Under the pieces are notes generated by a model. The model did not search any database. It was not told the DNA's origin and saw nothing but the letters and a program-made list of their open reading frames with translations. Positions 1 to 6,731 of a DNA stretch of 13,493 nt are shown here, in pieces. Position 1 is the first letter of the stretch. Every line of letters starts with the position of its first letter. A program made the position numbers and the translations under genes. This DNA is from Rhodanobacteraceae bacterium (GTDB lineage Bacteria > Pseudomonadota > Gammaproteobacteria > Xanthomonadales > SZUA-5), in assembly GCA_003233535.1 (NCBI GenBank), contig QIMA01000385.1, positions 1 to 13,493 of the forward strand, read 5' to 3'.

Positions 1-127
1 GTGTAGTGGTTCATACACCCGACTGAGAAAAAGTCGCTGGGCGATCAAGGGCCTAGCGAGGGCGCGTGAAGTTTATGAAACTCCGGGTTAGGCGCAGGCG
101 TGTTGGATTGACCAAATTTTGAACACG
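1..127. other. no supported gene at the window edge
   Basis: No gene can be supported here. One plus-strand frame is open from the window edge to a TAG at 89-91 (29 codons). It could be the tail of a convergent gene ending just before the bidirectional hairpin at 128-154, but its arginine codons are a mixture including AGA, AGG and CGA, unlike the CGC/CGT preference of the genes in this window. I recognise no protein family in it. The minus strand has no ribosome-site-preceded start, and I see no tRNA-like fold or convincing promoter. Confidence 0.4.
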
Positions 128-154
128 AAAAAGCCGGTCTGCGACCGGCTTTTT
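128..154 (-). terminator. intrinsic terminator after rpmJ (bidirectional)
   Basis: A 7-bp GC-rich stem (133-139 with 143-149, arms GCCGGTC and GACCGGC) closes a 3-base TGC loop. It is flanked by five A on one side and five T on the other. It lies 20 bases past the rpmJ stop codon, so on the minus strand it reads as a strong rho-independent terminator. The symmetrical A and T tracts mean it would also terminate plus-strand transcription arriving from the left. Confidence 0.92.
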
Positions 155-173
155 AGGTTCACACGCCTGTGGC

Positions 174-299
174 TTAGCGCTGGCGGGCCTTGAATCGTGG
201 GTTGCTTTTGCAAATCACGAATACTTTGCCACGACGGCGAACCACGCGGCAGTCGCGATGACGCGACTTGGCGGACTTAAGCGAGGAAAGTACCTTCAT
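174..299 (-). CDS. rpmJ: 50S ribosomal protein L36, zinc-independent (C-minus, YkgO-like) form
   Basis: This 41-residue, very basic protein begins [17 protein letters not shown] and ends with [13 protein letters not shown], the signature of the longer L36 type. L36 is a small protein of the large ribosomal subunit that binds 23S rRNA. The zinc-ribbon form has three cysteines and a histidine; here only Cys17 and Cys31 remain and the CxxC pair and the histidine are absent, so it should not bind zinc. Its sequence is close to the Xanthomonas L36 as I recall it. The ATG start is preceded by GGAG at 308-311, eight bases upstream. The gene has its own promoter (327-355) and terminator (128-154), so it is probably monocistronic although it follows truB by 68 bases. 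It is too short for ordinary ORF cut-offs and easily missed. Confidence 0.95.
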   Translation of the reverse strand: MKVLSSLKSAKSRHRDCRVVRRRGKVFVICKSNPRFKARQR

Positions 300-326
300 G
301 GCACGGGCTCCGATGTAAAGCGGTTA

Positions 327-355
327 AGTATATGGAACTAACTCTTGATGAGCAA
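327..355 (-). promoter_or_regulatory. sigma-70 promoter of rpmJ
   Basis: On the minus strand a -35 box TTGCTC (350-355) and a -10 box TATACT (327-332) are separated by exactly 17 bases. The predicted start, near 320, gives a 5' leader of about 20 bases containing the GGAG ribosome site. The whole promoter sits in the 68-base gap between truB and rpmJ. I see no clear Zur-type palindrome over it, so zinc control as known for E. coli ykgO is not supported here. Confidence 0.8.
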
Positions 356-367
356 GTGGCGTTTGGC

Positions 368-1312
368 TCAAGCGCTACCTGAGTTACGCGTGCCGAAGCG
401 CGCCTGGACCGTAACGCGACCTTGCTCATCGATAGCTGCTACAGCCAGTAGCTTGCCATCTGGGGCGAGTATGGCGCTTCGCTGGGTTGCCGGTAGCTCT
501 AGGAACAGTGGCTGTCCATGGCACAGGCGTTGCGCCTGTTCCGCGCTCAGGCTGACTCGGTCTGTGCCTTCCAGTCCGGCAAGGGTGGGCAGCAAATACC
601 GATCCAACTGGGCGGATTCCATGTCCTCCAATTCTTGCAGTTGCTGCATCGGCTGACCGCGAAATCCCTGCACCCATGTTCTGCGCAAAGCTGTCACGTG
701 GGCACCGCAGCCCAGCGCTTGGCCTATGTCCTCAACCAAGCTGCGAATGTAGGTGCCCTTGGTGCACTCCACTTCTAAGTGCAACTTATTGCTTTCTCGT
801 CCCACCAGCCGCAATTGACGAATCGTTAGCGGCCTGGGTTTGCGCTCGATTTCCACGTTCTTTCTGGCCAGTTTGTACAGCGGCTGACCCTTGTGTTTGA
901 GCGCTGAATACATCGGTGGCGTCTGCATGATATCGCCGCGGAAGCGGGCAAGCGCTGCCTCGATATCGGCTTCGCCTAAATCCGGCACCAGCCGTTGATC
1001 AAACAGCTCACCGTCGCTATCACCGGTGTTGCTGCGCGCGCCGAGCGTGGCGGTGGTCTCATAGGCCTTATCCGCATTGAGCAGCAGCCCGGCTAAGCGC
1101 GTACTTTCACCAAAACACAGCGGCAACATTCCACTGGCCAACGGATCAAGAGCGCCGGTGTGGCCAGCCTTTTCAGCGGCATAAAGTCTGCGAACCGCCT
1201 GCAGGGCGCGGTTTGAACTCATCCCGGTGGGCTTATCGAGCAATACCAGGCCGTCGACAGGTCCAAACAGACGCTTCGCCTTGGGTTGAGTGGTTGGGCT
1301 ACTTGGGGTCAT
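368..1312 (-). CDS. truB: tRNA pseudouridine(55) synthase TruB
   Basis: The enzyme converts uridine 55 in the T-loop of almost all tRNAs to pseudouridine and also acts as a tRNA-folding chaperone. The 314 residues equal the length of E. coli TruB and align along it: LVLLDKPTGMSSN (23-35), then GHTGALDPLASGML (50-63) with the catalytic Asp56, the GDSDGE segment (about 97-102), MYSALKHKGQPLYKLAR (134-150) and CTKGTYIRSLVEDIG (about 183-197). The C-terminal part is a PUA-like RNA-binding domain. The ATG overlaps the end of rbfA by 14 bases, and a weak GGA lies upstream, so translation is probably coupled to rbfA. It is the last gene of the rimP-to-truB operon; no intrinsic terminator is seen directly after it. 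Confidence 0.97.
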   Translation of the reverse strand: MTPSSPTTQPKAKRLFGPVDGLVLLDKPTGMSSNRALQAVRRLYAAEKAGHTGALDPLASGMLPLCFGESTRLAGLLLNADKAYETTATLGARSNTGDSDGELFDQRLVPDLGEADIEAALARFRGDIMQTPPMYSALKHKGQPLYKLARKNVEIERKPRPLTIRQLRLVGRESNKLHLEVECTKGTYIRSLVEDIGQALGCGAHVTALRRTWVQGFRGQPMQQLQELEDMESAQLDRYLLPTLAGLEGTDRVSLSAEQAQRLCHGQPLFLELPATQRSAILAPDGKLLAVAAIDEQGRVTVQARFGTRNSGSA

Positions 1313-1652
1313 CTAATCCGCGCAGTAGCGCGTCGATCCGCTCTCCGCGATCGACTGAGTCGTCGTAATGGAATCGTAGCTCGGGCACTTGGCGCAGGCG
1401 CAAGACTTTGGAGAGCGCCCGCCTGTAGCCCTTTGCCGCTTCGTTCAGCAGCGCTACCGCGGGTAAGCCCTCTTCTGCCTTGAGCGCGGTGACGTAGACC
1501 TTCGCAACACCAATGTCCCGACTAACCTCGACGTCTGACACGCTGACGTCAGGTATGTAGCGCTCGCGCACGTCATGGTGAATCAACTGCCCCAACTCCC
1601 GGCGGAGTAGGGCGGAGATTCGATCTGTGCGTTGATACTCGCGGTGTCCCAT
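1299..1652 (-). CDS. rbfA: 30S ribosome-binding factor A
   Basis: RbfA is a late maturation factor of the 30S subunit. It binds near the 5' helix of 16S rRNA, helps 16S processing and supports growth in the cold. The 117-residue product has the single KH-like domain of the family, with the recognisable segments VSDVEVSRDIGVAKVYVT (about 38-55), LRLRQVPELRFHYDDSVDRG (about 83-102) and a short C-terminal tail, so it is slightly shorter than the E. coli protein (133). The ATG is preceded by AGGAA at 1657-1661. It lies 71 bases after infB, across a strong hairpin, and overlaps truB. Confidence 0.96.
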   Translation of the reverse strand: MGHREYQRTDRISALLRRELGQLIHHDVRERYIPDVSVSDVEVSRDIGVAKVYVTALKAEEGLPAVALLNEAAKGYRRALSKVLRLRQVPELRFHYDDSVDRGERIDALLRGLDDPK

Positions 1653-1688
1653 GAATTTCCTGTGTCAGGTCGAGTGGGTTCAGTTGGT

Positions 1689-1711
1689 TTGATGTGGCAC
1701 CGCCACATCAA
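1689..1711 (-). repeat. perfect intercistronic hairpin between infB and rbfA
   Basis: A perfect 10-bp inverted repeat (TTGATGTGGC at 1689-1698 and its complement at 1702-1711) encloses a 3-base loop. It begins 12 bases past the infB stop codon and ends 36 bases before rbfA. There is no following T-run, so it is not a standard intrinsic terminator. An mRNA-stabilising or processing stem that sets the ratio of IF2 to RbfA/TruB is my inference. Confidence 0.75.
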
Positions 1712-1723
1712 GCCGTGTACTCG

Positions 1724-4321
1724 CTACAGCGTACGCTGAACCTCGATGCGCTCGAAACACTCGATCTGATCACCGGGTTTCACATCGTTGTACTGTTTAA
1801 CCGCGATACCGCACTCAGTACCGTTACGGACTTCCTCAACGACTTCCTTGAAGCGCCGCAGCGACTCCAACTCGCCTTCGAAGATCACCACGCTATCGCG
1901 CAAGACGCGGATCGGCAGGTTCCGCTTGACCACGCCTTCGGTGACCATGGAGCCGGCAACCGAACCATACTTGCTTGAGCGGAACACGTCGCGGACTTCA
2001 GCTAGACCGATAATCTTCTCGCGCGTTTCCGTACCGAGCAGGCCGGTGAGCGCTTTCTTGGTGTAGTCGATGGCCTCGTAAATGATGCTGAAGTACTCGA
2101 CCTCCAAGTTGCCCTCGGCCAGAACTTTACGCGCCTTGGCATCGGCACGGACGTTGAAGCCTATGACAACGGCGTTGGACGCCACCGCCAACTGCGCATC
2201 GGATTCGGTGATACCACCGACTCCCGAAGCGATTACGTTGACTCGAATCTGGTCGTTGGACAAGGCAGTAAGCGATTCGCGCAGTGCTTCTGTGGAGCCC
2301 TGCACGTCGGCCTTGATCATCATGTTCAGGATCAGAACCTCTTCCTGACCAATCTGACCAAAGACGTCTTCCAGCTTAGTTGGGCCTTGCTTGGACAAGC
2401 GCATCTCGCGAGTCCGCGCTTCGCGCTGTGCTGCGGCTTCGCGAGCGGACTTCTCGTCCTCAACGACTAGGAAGTCATCGCCTGCATCTGGCGTTCCCTG
2501 AAGGCCGACCACTCGAACCGGGATTGATGGTCCAGCAGCACTAGTCTGATGGTTACCCTCATCGAACATCACACGTACACGACCAAACTGGGTACCGCAA
2601 AGCAGAATGTCGCCCTTCCGTAGCGTCCCGCTCTGGACCAGCACTGTGGCAACTGGGCCAAGGCCCTTGTCCAGACTGGATTCGACCACGGTTCCGCGCG
2701 CAGCGCCCTCGGTCGGTGCGGTCAGTTCCATCACCTCGGCCTGCAGCAAGATCGTTTCCAGCAGCGTGTCAATGCCTTCACCGGTCTTGGCTGAAACCGG
2801 TACAAACGGAACATCGCCGCCGTACTCTTCCGACACGACCTCGTGCTGAAGCAGTCCCTGCTTCACTTTCTCAGCGTTTGCTTCCGGCTTGTCGATTTTG
2901 TTCATCGCCACGATCAGCGGAACGCCCGCTGCCTTGGCATGTGCAATAGCCTCAATCGTTTGCGGCTTGACGCCGTCGTCGGCAGCAACGACCAGGATCA
3001 CCAAGTCAGTGACTTTCGCGCCACGAGCTCGCATCGACGTGAAGGCAGCATGGCCGGGCGTATCGAGGAAAGAAACGACGCCTTTGCCGGTATCAACGTG
3101 GTAAGCGCCGATGTGCTGAGTGATTCCGCCGGCTTCGCCCGAGGCCACTCGGGTCCGGCGAATATGGTCTAGCAGCGACGTCTTGCCGTGATCGACATGG
3201 CCCATGATGGTAACCACCGGTGGCCGAGTCAGTTCGTCGTGGGTGTTGGCACGAGATGTCAATACTGTCTCCAGATCCTTCTCGCTTGCTTCGATCACCG
3301 TATGGCCCAGTTCTTCAGCAACTAGTGATGCTGTGTCGTTGTCAATGGTTTGGTTGATGTTTACCATCATGCCCATCTTCATTAGGGCCTTGATCACTTC
3401 TCCAACCTTGACCGCCATGCGCTGGGCTAACTCACCGACGATGATCGTTTCACCGATCTCCACGTCGCGCTTGATCGGTGCAACTGGCCGTGAAAATCCG
3501 TGCTCGCCACTGCCACCGCGTGCCCCATGGGACTTGCTGCGATGCGGCTTGTTGCGTTTGGCACGCCGTGCGCTCTCAGACAAGTGCAGCTCACCGCGAC
3601 CAGACTTCGGTGAGTTCGAATCGCTTTTGCCTTTACGCTTATCGTCTGCACGATGCTTGCCATGATGGGGCTTCGGCTTAGCATCGGGCTCGGCGAAGCG
3701 CACAGGGCGTTCTTTGGGCTTGGAATCGCGAGCACGCTTTTCTTCTTCGCGCTTGCGCTCTTCCTCTTCGGCGGTGCGCACAGCTTCTTCGGCTGCGACA
3801 CGAGCAGCTTCTTCTTCAGCGGCAACGCGAGCGGCTTCTGTTTCCGCCTTCTTTTGCTCTGCTTCGGCGGCTAAGCGCTGTTCTTCAGCTGCGCGCTTCT
3901 CAATCTCTTCCTCTTCGCGGCGTAGGTGCGACTCGCTGAGCAGGCGCTGTGCCTCTTCGCGCTCAGGATCGTTGTCGAATTGCTCCTGCACCGTGCTGCG
4001 CTTGATATAGGTCTTGCGCTGGCGAACCTCGACGTTGACGGTCTTGGTGCCGCTTCCGCTGCGTCCAGAACCGGCGCCAGCAACGGTGATTTCGCTGATG
4101 GTCTTGCGCTTGAGAGTAATCTGCGCAGGACCCTTGGTGATCTCGCTATCTTTCTTGCCGTGCGAGGCGCGCAGATGCTCGAGCAGCTTCACCTTCTCAG
4201 TGTTGCTAACTTCCTGATCTGCGTTGGAAAACTTAAGCCCTGCGTCGGACAACTGCTCTAGCAGTCGATCCGCGTCGACGCCCAGAACGCCTGCGAGTTG
4301 CTTGACGGTCACACCGGCCAT
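1724..4321 (-). CDS. infB: translation initiation factor IF-2
   Basis: IF-2 is the GTPase that brings fMet-tRNA to the 30S subunit and promotes 50S joining. The 865-residue protein has an N-terminal IF2_N domain ([20 protein letters not shown], 1-20 onward), a long charged linker rich in Glu, Ala, Arg and Lys (about 120-265, probably a helical or coiled-coil arm), a second IF2_N-like segment (about 295-355), and the G domain. G motifs are GHVDHGKT (374-381), DTPGH (420-424), NKID (474-477) and SAK (510-512). Beta-barrel and C-terminal fMet-tRNA-binding domains follow. Length is close to E. coli IF-2 (890). The frame stays open upstream to 4399 inside the end of nusA, but the start at 4321 is chosen because [10 protein letters not shown] matches the family and AAGGAG lies five bases before it. 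Confidence 0.97.
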   Translation of the reverse strand: MAGVTVKQLAGVLGVDADRLLEQLSDAGLKFSNADQEVSNTEKVKLLEHLRASHGKKDSEITKGPAQITLKRKTISEITVAGAGSGRSGSGTKTVNVEVRQRKTYIKRSTVQEQFDNDPEREEAQRLLSESHLRREEEEIEKRAAEEQRLAAEAEQKKAETEAARVAAEEEAARVAAEEAVRTAEEEERKREEEKRARDSKPKERPVRFAEPDAKPKPHHGKHRADDKRKGKSDSNSPKSGRGELHLSESARRAKRNKPHRSKSHGARGGSGEHGFSRPVAPIKRDVEIGETIIVGELAQRMAVKVGEVIKALMKMGMMVNINQTIDNDTASLVAEELGHTVIEASEKDLETVLTSRANTHDELTRPPVVTIMGHVDHGKTSLLDHIRRTRVASGEAGGITQHIGAYHVDTGKGVVSFLDTPGHAAFTSMRARGAKVTDLVILVVAADDGVKPQTIEAIAHAKAAGVPLIVAMNKIDKPEANAEKVKQGLLQHEVVSEEYGGDVPFVPVSAKTGEGIDTLLETILLQAEVMELTAPTEGAARGTVVESSLDKGLGPVATVLVQSGTLRKGDILLCGTQFGRVRVMFDEGNHQTSAAGPSIPVRVVGLQGTPDAGDDFLVVEDEKSAREAAAQREARTREMRLSKQGPTKLEDVFGQIGQEEVLILNMMIKADVQGSTEALRESLTALSNDQIRVNVIASGVGGITESDAQLAVASNAVVIGFNVRADAKARKVLAEGNLEVEYFSIIYEAIDYTKKALTGLLGTETREKIIGLAEVRDVFRSSKYGSVAGSMVTEGVVKRNLPIRVLRDSVVIFEGELESLRRFKEVVEEVRNGTECGIAVKQYNDVKPGDQIECFERIEVQRTL

Positions 4322-4326
4322 GGATG

Positions 4327-4332
4327 CTCCTT
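4327..4332 (-). promoter_or_regulatory. ribosome binding site that fixes the infB start
   Basis: AAGGAG on the minus strand lies five bases before the ATG at 4319-4321. It supports this start over the in-frame upstream Met at 4399, which would overlap the last codons of nusA and add 26 residues foreign to the IF-2 family. Confidence 0.85.
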
Positions 4333-4364
4333 GAATCTTTCGTTCTATGCGTCGTCTGCCTAAA

Positions 4365-5864
4365 TCAGGCAGCGGAATCGGACTCGAACCACGGTGCACG
4401 TGCAGCCAGGATCAGGGCTGCGGCGCGCTCTTCGGTCATGCTCTCGAGGTCTAACAGCTCATCTGTTGCCAATTCGGCCAGATCTTCTTGGGTCGTTACC
4501 CCACGTCCAGCCAAGGCAAAGGCTGTCGCCTCATCCATGCCTTCCAGTCCCAGCAAATCATCCGCTGGTCGATGTGCTTCTAACTCCTCCTCTGCCGCAA
4601 TCATCTGCGTCAGAAGGGCGTCACGTGCACGTGTACGTAACTCCTCAACGATGTCTTCGTCGAATTCACTGATGGTGAGTAGCTCGGAAGTCGGCACGTA
4701 GGCGATTTCTTCCAGCGTGCTAAAACCCTCGTTCACCAAAATGCTGGCGATCTCGGTATCGACCTGTAGCTTGTCCATAAAGACCTCACGTACGACGTCG
4801 GCTTCGGACTCGCTTTTGGCACGAGCTTGATCGGCGGTCAAGACGTTGAGTTGCCAACCGGTTAGCTTGCTGGCCAAACGAACATTCTGTCCGCCGCGGC
4901 CAATGGCCTGCGCCAGCTTGTCCTCAGCCACTGCAATATCCATTGAGCGACGCTCTTCGTCGACCACAATGGACTGCACTTCGGCAGGCTGCATGGCGTT
5001 AATGACGAACTCTGCGGGCTGTTCGTTCCACATCACGATGTCTACGCGTTCGCCGTTGAGCTCATTGGACACCGCCTGTACGCGCGAGCCGCGCATACCA
5101 ATGCAGGCCCCGATTGGGTCGGTACGCGGATCGTTGGCGCGCACGGCGATCTTGGCGCGATCACCCGGATCGCGGGCACAGGCCATAATGGTGACCAGTC
5201 CTTGTCCGACTTCCGGCACTTCCAGCTTGAACAGCTCCATCATGAACTCGGGCATGGTGCGACCGACGAATAGCTGCGGTCCGCGAACCTCTGCGCGTAC
5301 GTCATAAAGGAGTCCACGCAGCCTATCGCCGGCTCTTACCGTCTCCCGAGCAATCATTCGCTCCTTGGTGACGATTGCCTCGGCGTTGCCGCCCAAGTCG
5401 AGATAGACATTGCCGCGCTCAACGCGCTTTACTAGACCGGTAATCATCTCGCCGGCGCGGTCTTTGTACTGATCAACAATTTGCGCACGCTCGGCTTCTC
5501 GAACGCGCTGCACGATGACCTGTTTGGCAGTCTGCGCAGCGATACGGCCAAAGTCTGGGTTATCGATTGGTTCTTCGACGAATCCGCCGAGCTCCAATTC
5601 AGAATCACGTTCTTTGGCTGCGCTCAGGCGCAAGACCTGCTCTTCAAATTCGACCTCAGCGTCATCTTCGACCACTTCCCAGCGCCGGAAAGTAGAATAG
5701 TTCCCCTCCTTCCGGTCGATTGACACGCGCACACCAATGTCACCGCCGTGCTTGCGCTTAGCTGCGGAGGCCAAAGCAGCCTCTAGTGCTTCGAAGATCA
5801 CGTCTCGCGGCAGCACCTTTTCATGGGCGACTGCATCGACAACCAGCAATAACTCCTTGCTCAT
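4365..5864 (-). CDS. nusA: transcription termination/antitermination factor NusA
   Basis: NusA binds RNA polymerase near the RNA exit channel and promotes pausing, intrinsic termination and, with NusB, NusE and NusG, antitermination of rRNA operons. The 499 residues match the 495 of E. coli NusA. Domains in order are: polymerase-binding N-terminal domain (1-125), S1 domain (about 136-201, [15 protein letters not shown]), KH1 with GACIGMRG (252-259), KH2 with [12 protein letters not shown] (320-331), and two acidic repeats (about 365-420 and 440-490). The acidic repeats, AR1 and AR2, are typical of gamma- and betaproteobacteria; AR2 binds the alpha subunit C-terminal domain in E. coli. The start is two bases after the rimP stop, so the two are probably translationally coupled; infB follows after 43 bases. 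Confidence 0.97.
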   Translation of the reverse strand: MSKELLLVVDAVAHEKVLPRDVIFEALEAALASAAKRKHGGDIGVRVSIDRKEGNYSTFRRWEVVEDDAEVEFEEQVLRLSAAKERDSELELGGFVEEPIDNPDFGRIAAQTAKQVIVQRVREAERAQIVDQYKDRAGEMITGLVKRVERGNVYLDLGGNAEAIVTKERMIARETVRAGDRLRGLLYDVRAEVRGPQLFVGRTMPEFMMELFKLEVPEVGQGLVTIMACARDPGDRAKIAVRANDPRTDPIGACIGMRGSRVQAVSNELNGERVDIVMWNEQPAEFVINAMQPAEVQSIVVDEERRSMDIAVAEDKLAQAIGRGGQNVRLASKLTGWQLNVLTADQARAKSESEADVVREVFMDKLQVDTEIASILVNEGFSTLEEIAYVPTSELLTISEFDEDIVEELRTRARDALLTQMIAAEEELEAHRPADDLLGLEGMDEATAFALAGRGVTTQEDLAELATDELLDLESMTEERAAALILAARAPWFESDSAA

Positions 5865-5866
5865 GC

Positions 5867-6361
5867 CTACCTCTTTGAGGACCCGGGCTTGCCGGGCTTA
5901 TCGAAACTGGGATTCAAGCGGGCTTTCTCGACCGCGGCGTAGGGCAGTTCTATGCTTTCGTTCTCAAGTGCCACAGTTACTTGGGTGTCAGTCGCTGCGG
6001 CAATAGTGCCGCTGAAGCGCTTGCGCCCATTAACCGGCAGCGCCGTCGTTAGCTTCACCTTTTCGCCGATAAAGCGTTGGTAGTGGCTCGGCTTAAACAG
6101 CGGCCGATCCATTCCGGGTGAAGACACTTCTAGTCGATACTTCCCAGGTATAGGGTCGTGGAGGTCTAAGCTTGCGCTCACTTCGCGGCTAACCGTGGCG
6201 CAGTCTTCAACCACGATGGGCCGCTCAGGGTGGTCGATATAAATCCGCATCATGCCGCCGCCATCGCTTAAATTGAGCTCCATTCCGAGCATCTCAAAAC
6301 CCAGCGACGCCACGGCGTCGTTGGTCAGGCTTTCGAGGTTGACGGGGTTGCTGGTTGGCAT
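5867..6361 (-). CDS. rimP: ribosome maturation factor RimP
   Basis: RimP binds the 30S subunit early in assembly and is needed for its efficient maturation. The 164 residues carry the family pattern: an N-terminal alpha/beta domain with ALGFEMLGMEL-like (19-29) and MRIYIDHPE (about 38-46), VEDCATVSREVSASLD (about 51-66), the hallmark YRLEVSSPGMDRPLF (about 77-91), and a C-terminal SH3-like barrel. It is slightly longer than E. coli RimP (150) because of a basic, Gly/Lys-rich tail. The ATG is the only start possible, as an in-frame TAG lies ten bases upstream. The nearest purine-rich site, AGGAAG, is 13 bases away, which is long, so initiation may be modest. It is first in the operon behind an attenuator-like leader. 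Confidence 0.96.
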   Translation of the reverse strand: MPTSNPVNLESLTNDAVASLGFEMLGMELNLSDGGGMMRIYIDHPERPIVVEDCATVSREVSASLDLHDPIPGKYRLEVSSPGMDRPLFKPSHYQRFIGEKVKLTTALPVNGRKRFSGTIAAATDTQVTVALENESIELPYAAVEKARLNPSFDKPGKPGSSKR

Positions 6362-6393
6362 TGCTGTGAGCTAACTTCCTAAAGCCTGAAACG

Positions 6394-6417
6394 AAAAAAT
6401 GGGCACTAGGCCCATTT
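6394..6417 (-). terminator. attenuator-type intrinsic terminator just before rimP
   Basis: An 8-bp stem (AAATGGGC at 6397-6404 with GCCCATTT at 6410-6417) closes a 5-base loop. On the minus strand it ends in a run of six T (6399-6394), the form of a rho-independent terminator. It ends only 32 bases before the rimP ATG, too close for a separate promoter to fit comfortably between them. It therefore lies inside the rimP transcript and must be read through for the operon to be expressed. Attenuators in rimP leaders of proteobacteria have been described. NusA, encoded in this operon, would be a natural regulator, but that is inference. Confidence 0.8.
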
Positions 6418-6495
6418 CGCGATTTGTCGGTTTCGCCCGACACTGCACGTCCTGTACCGAACCCATGCCAGCTAAAAAAACCAATAACTTAGCTG
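6418..6495 (-). promoter_or_regulatory. structured 5' leader of the rimP-nusA-infB operon
   Basis: Two further stems precede the terminator-like hairpin. The first has perfect 7-bp arms CAGCTAA and TTAGCTG (6469-6475, 6489-6495) with a 13-base loop containing a T-run. The second has 6-bp arms TGTCGG and CCGACA (6425-6430, 6437-6442) with a GCGAAA loop on the minus strand. A CATGGG segment between the two stems could pair with the CCCAT of the terminator arm and so act as an antiterminator. The minus strand also holds a 31-codon frame starting at the ATG of this segment and running through the terminator, without a good ribosome site. I find no convincing promoter; transcripts could come from the tRNA promoter. 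Confidence 0.5.
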
Positions 6496-6510
6496 CTCAT
6501 GCGTCCTAAC

Positions 6511-6533
6511 AAAAGGGCCTCTTAAAGAGGCCC
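6511..6533 (-). terminator. intrinsic terminator after the initiator tRNA
   Basis: A perfect 8-bp stem (GGGCCTCT at 6515-6522 with AGAGGCCC at 6526-6533) closes a 3-base loop and is followed on the minus strand by TTTT (6514-6511). It lies 13 bases after the encoded CCA end of the tRNA. The short T-run suggests that some transcripts may continue into the rimP leader. Confidence 0.85.
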
Positions 6534-6546
6534 CAATGTCGAATAC

Positions 6547-6623
6547 TGGTAGCGGGGGCAGGATTTGAACCTGCGACCTTCGGGTTATGAGCCCGACGAG
6601 CTGCCAGACTGCTCCACCCCGCA
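6547..6623 (-). tRNA. initiator tRNA-fMet (anticodon CAU)
   Basis: The 77-base gene folds as a complete cloverleaf with an encoded CCA. Initiator features are clear: CTCATAA anticodon loop, three consecutive G-C pairs at the base of the anticodon stem (29-31 with 39-41), the A11-U24 pair of the D stem, and no Watson-Crick pair at 1-72. The body is nearly that of E. coli initiator tRNA. The T stem is GCAGG/CCTGC, and the 1-72 position is U-U instead of the usual C-A. This tRNA starts every protein and is the substrate of Met-tRNA formyltransferase and IF-2, which is encoded downstream. Its place before rimP matches metY of E. coli. Confidence 0.97.
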
Positions 6624-6731
6624 CCTGAACGAGTAACTATAACGATTCGAATCAGATTTAGCAAGAAAATCTGTGAGCTTACGGGCGACTTTCTGTTCTT
6701 TTCAGAGCACTCCAATTCAGTTGACTTTGGC
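6624..6731 (-). other. nuoN to tRNA intergenic region
   Basis: This 108-base gap contains the tRNA promoter and its dyad repeats. I see no GC-rich hairpin with a T-run after nuoN, so the nuo transcript may read into the tRNA or end by a factor-dependent mechanism. Confidence 0.5.
6636..6664 (-). promoter_or_regulatory. sigma-70 promoter of the initiator tRNA
   Basis: On the minus strand, TTGCTA (6659-6664) and TATAGT (6636-6641) are spaced by exactly 17 bases, and the predicted start is about six bases before the tRNA. The spacer contains the perfect palindrome GATTCGAATC (6644-6653). A 7-bp inverted repeat, CAGATTT and AAATCTG (6653-6659 and 6667-6673), flanks the -35 box. No other gene lies between the nuoN stop at 6732 and this promoter. 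Confidence 0.85.

Noticed and set aside
2..91. Plus-strand frame open from the window edge, possibly a convergent gene tail
   Set aside because: Only 29 codons, rare-codon-rich and without recognisable sequence; kept as unsupported.
3204..3665. 153-codon plus-strand open frame opposite infB
   Set aside because: A Ser/Thr/Ala-rich shadow of infB with no recognisable domain or initiation signal.
4322..4399. 26-residue N-terminal extension of IF-2
   Set aside because: It would overlap the nusA 3' end, shows no similarity to IF-2 starts, and the strong AAGGAG sits before the internal ATG at 4321.
4846..5307. 153-codon plus-strand open frame opposite nusA
   Set aside because: Antisense shadow of conserved KH and S1 codons; no independent coding evidence.
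6370..6465. 31-codon minus-strand frame through the rimP attenuator, a possible leader peptide
   Set aside because: No good ribosome binding site precedes its ATG and it has no run of a single regulatory amino acid; recorded only as part of the leader.
6364..6682. Near-identical 12-mers ctgtgagctaac (6364-6375) and ctgtgagcttac (6671-6682) flanking the tRNA and rimP leader
   Set aside because: Eleven of twelve matching bases is too short to claim a duplication, an attachment site or a mobile insertion; the tRNA 3' end is not repeated.
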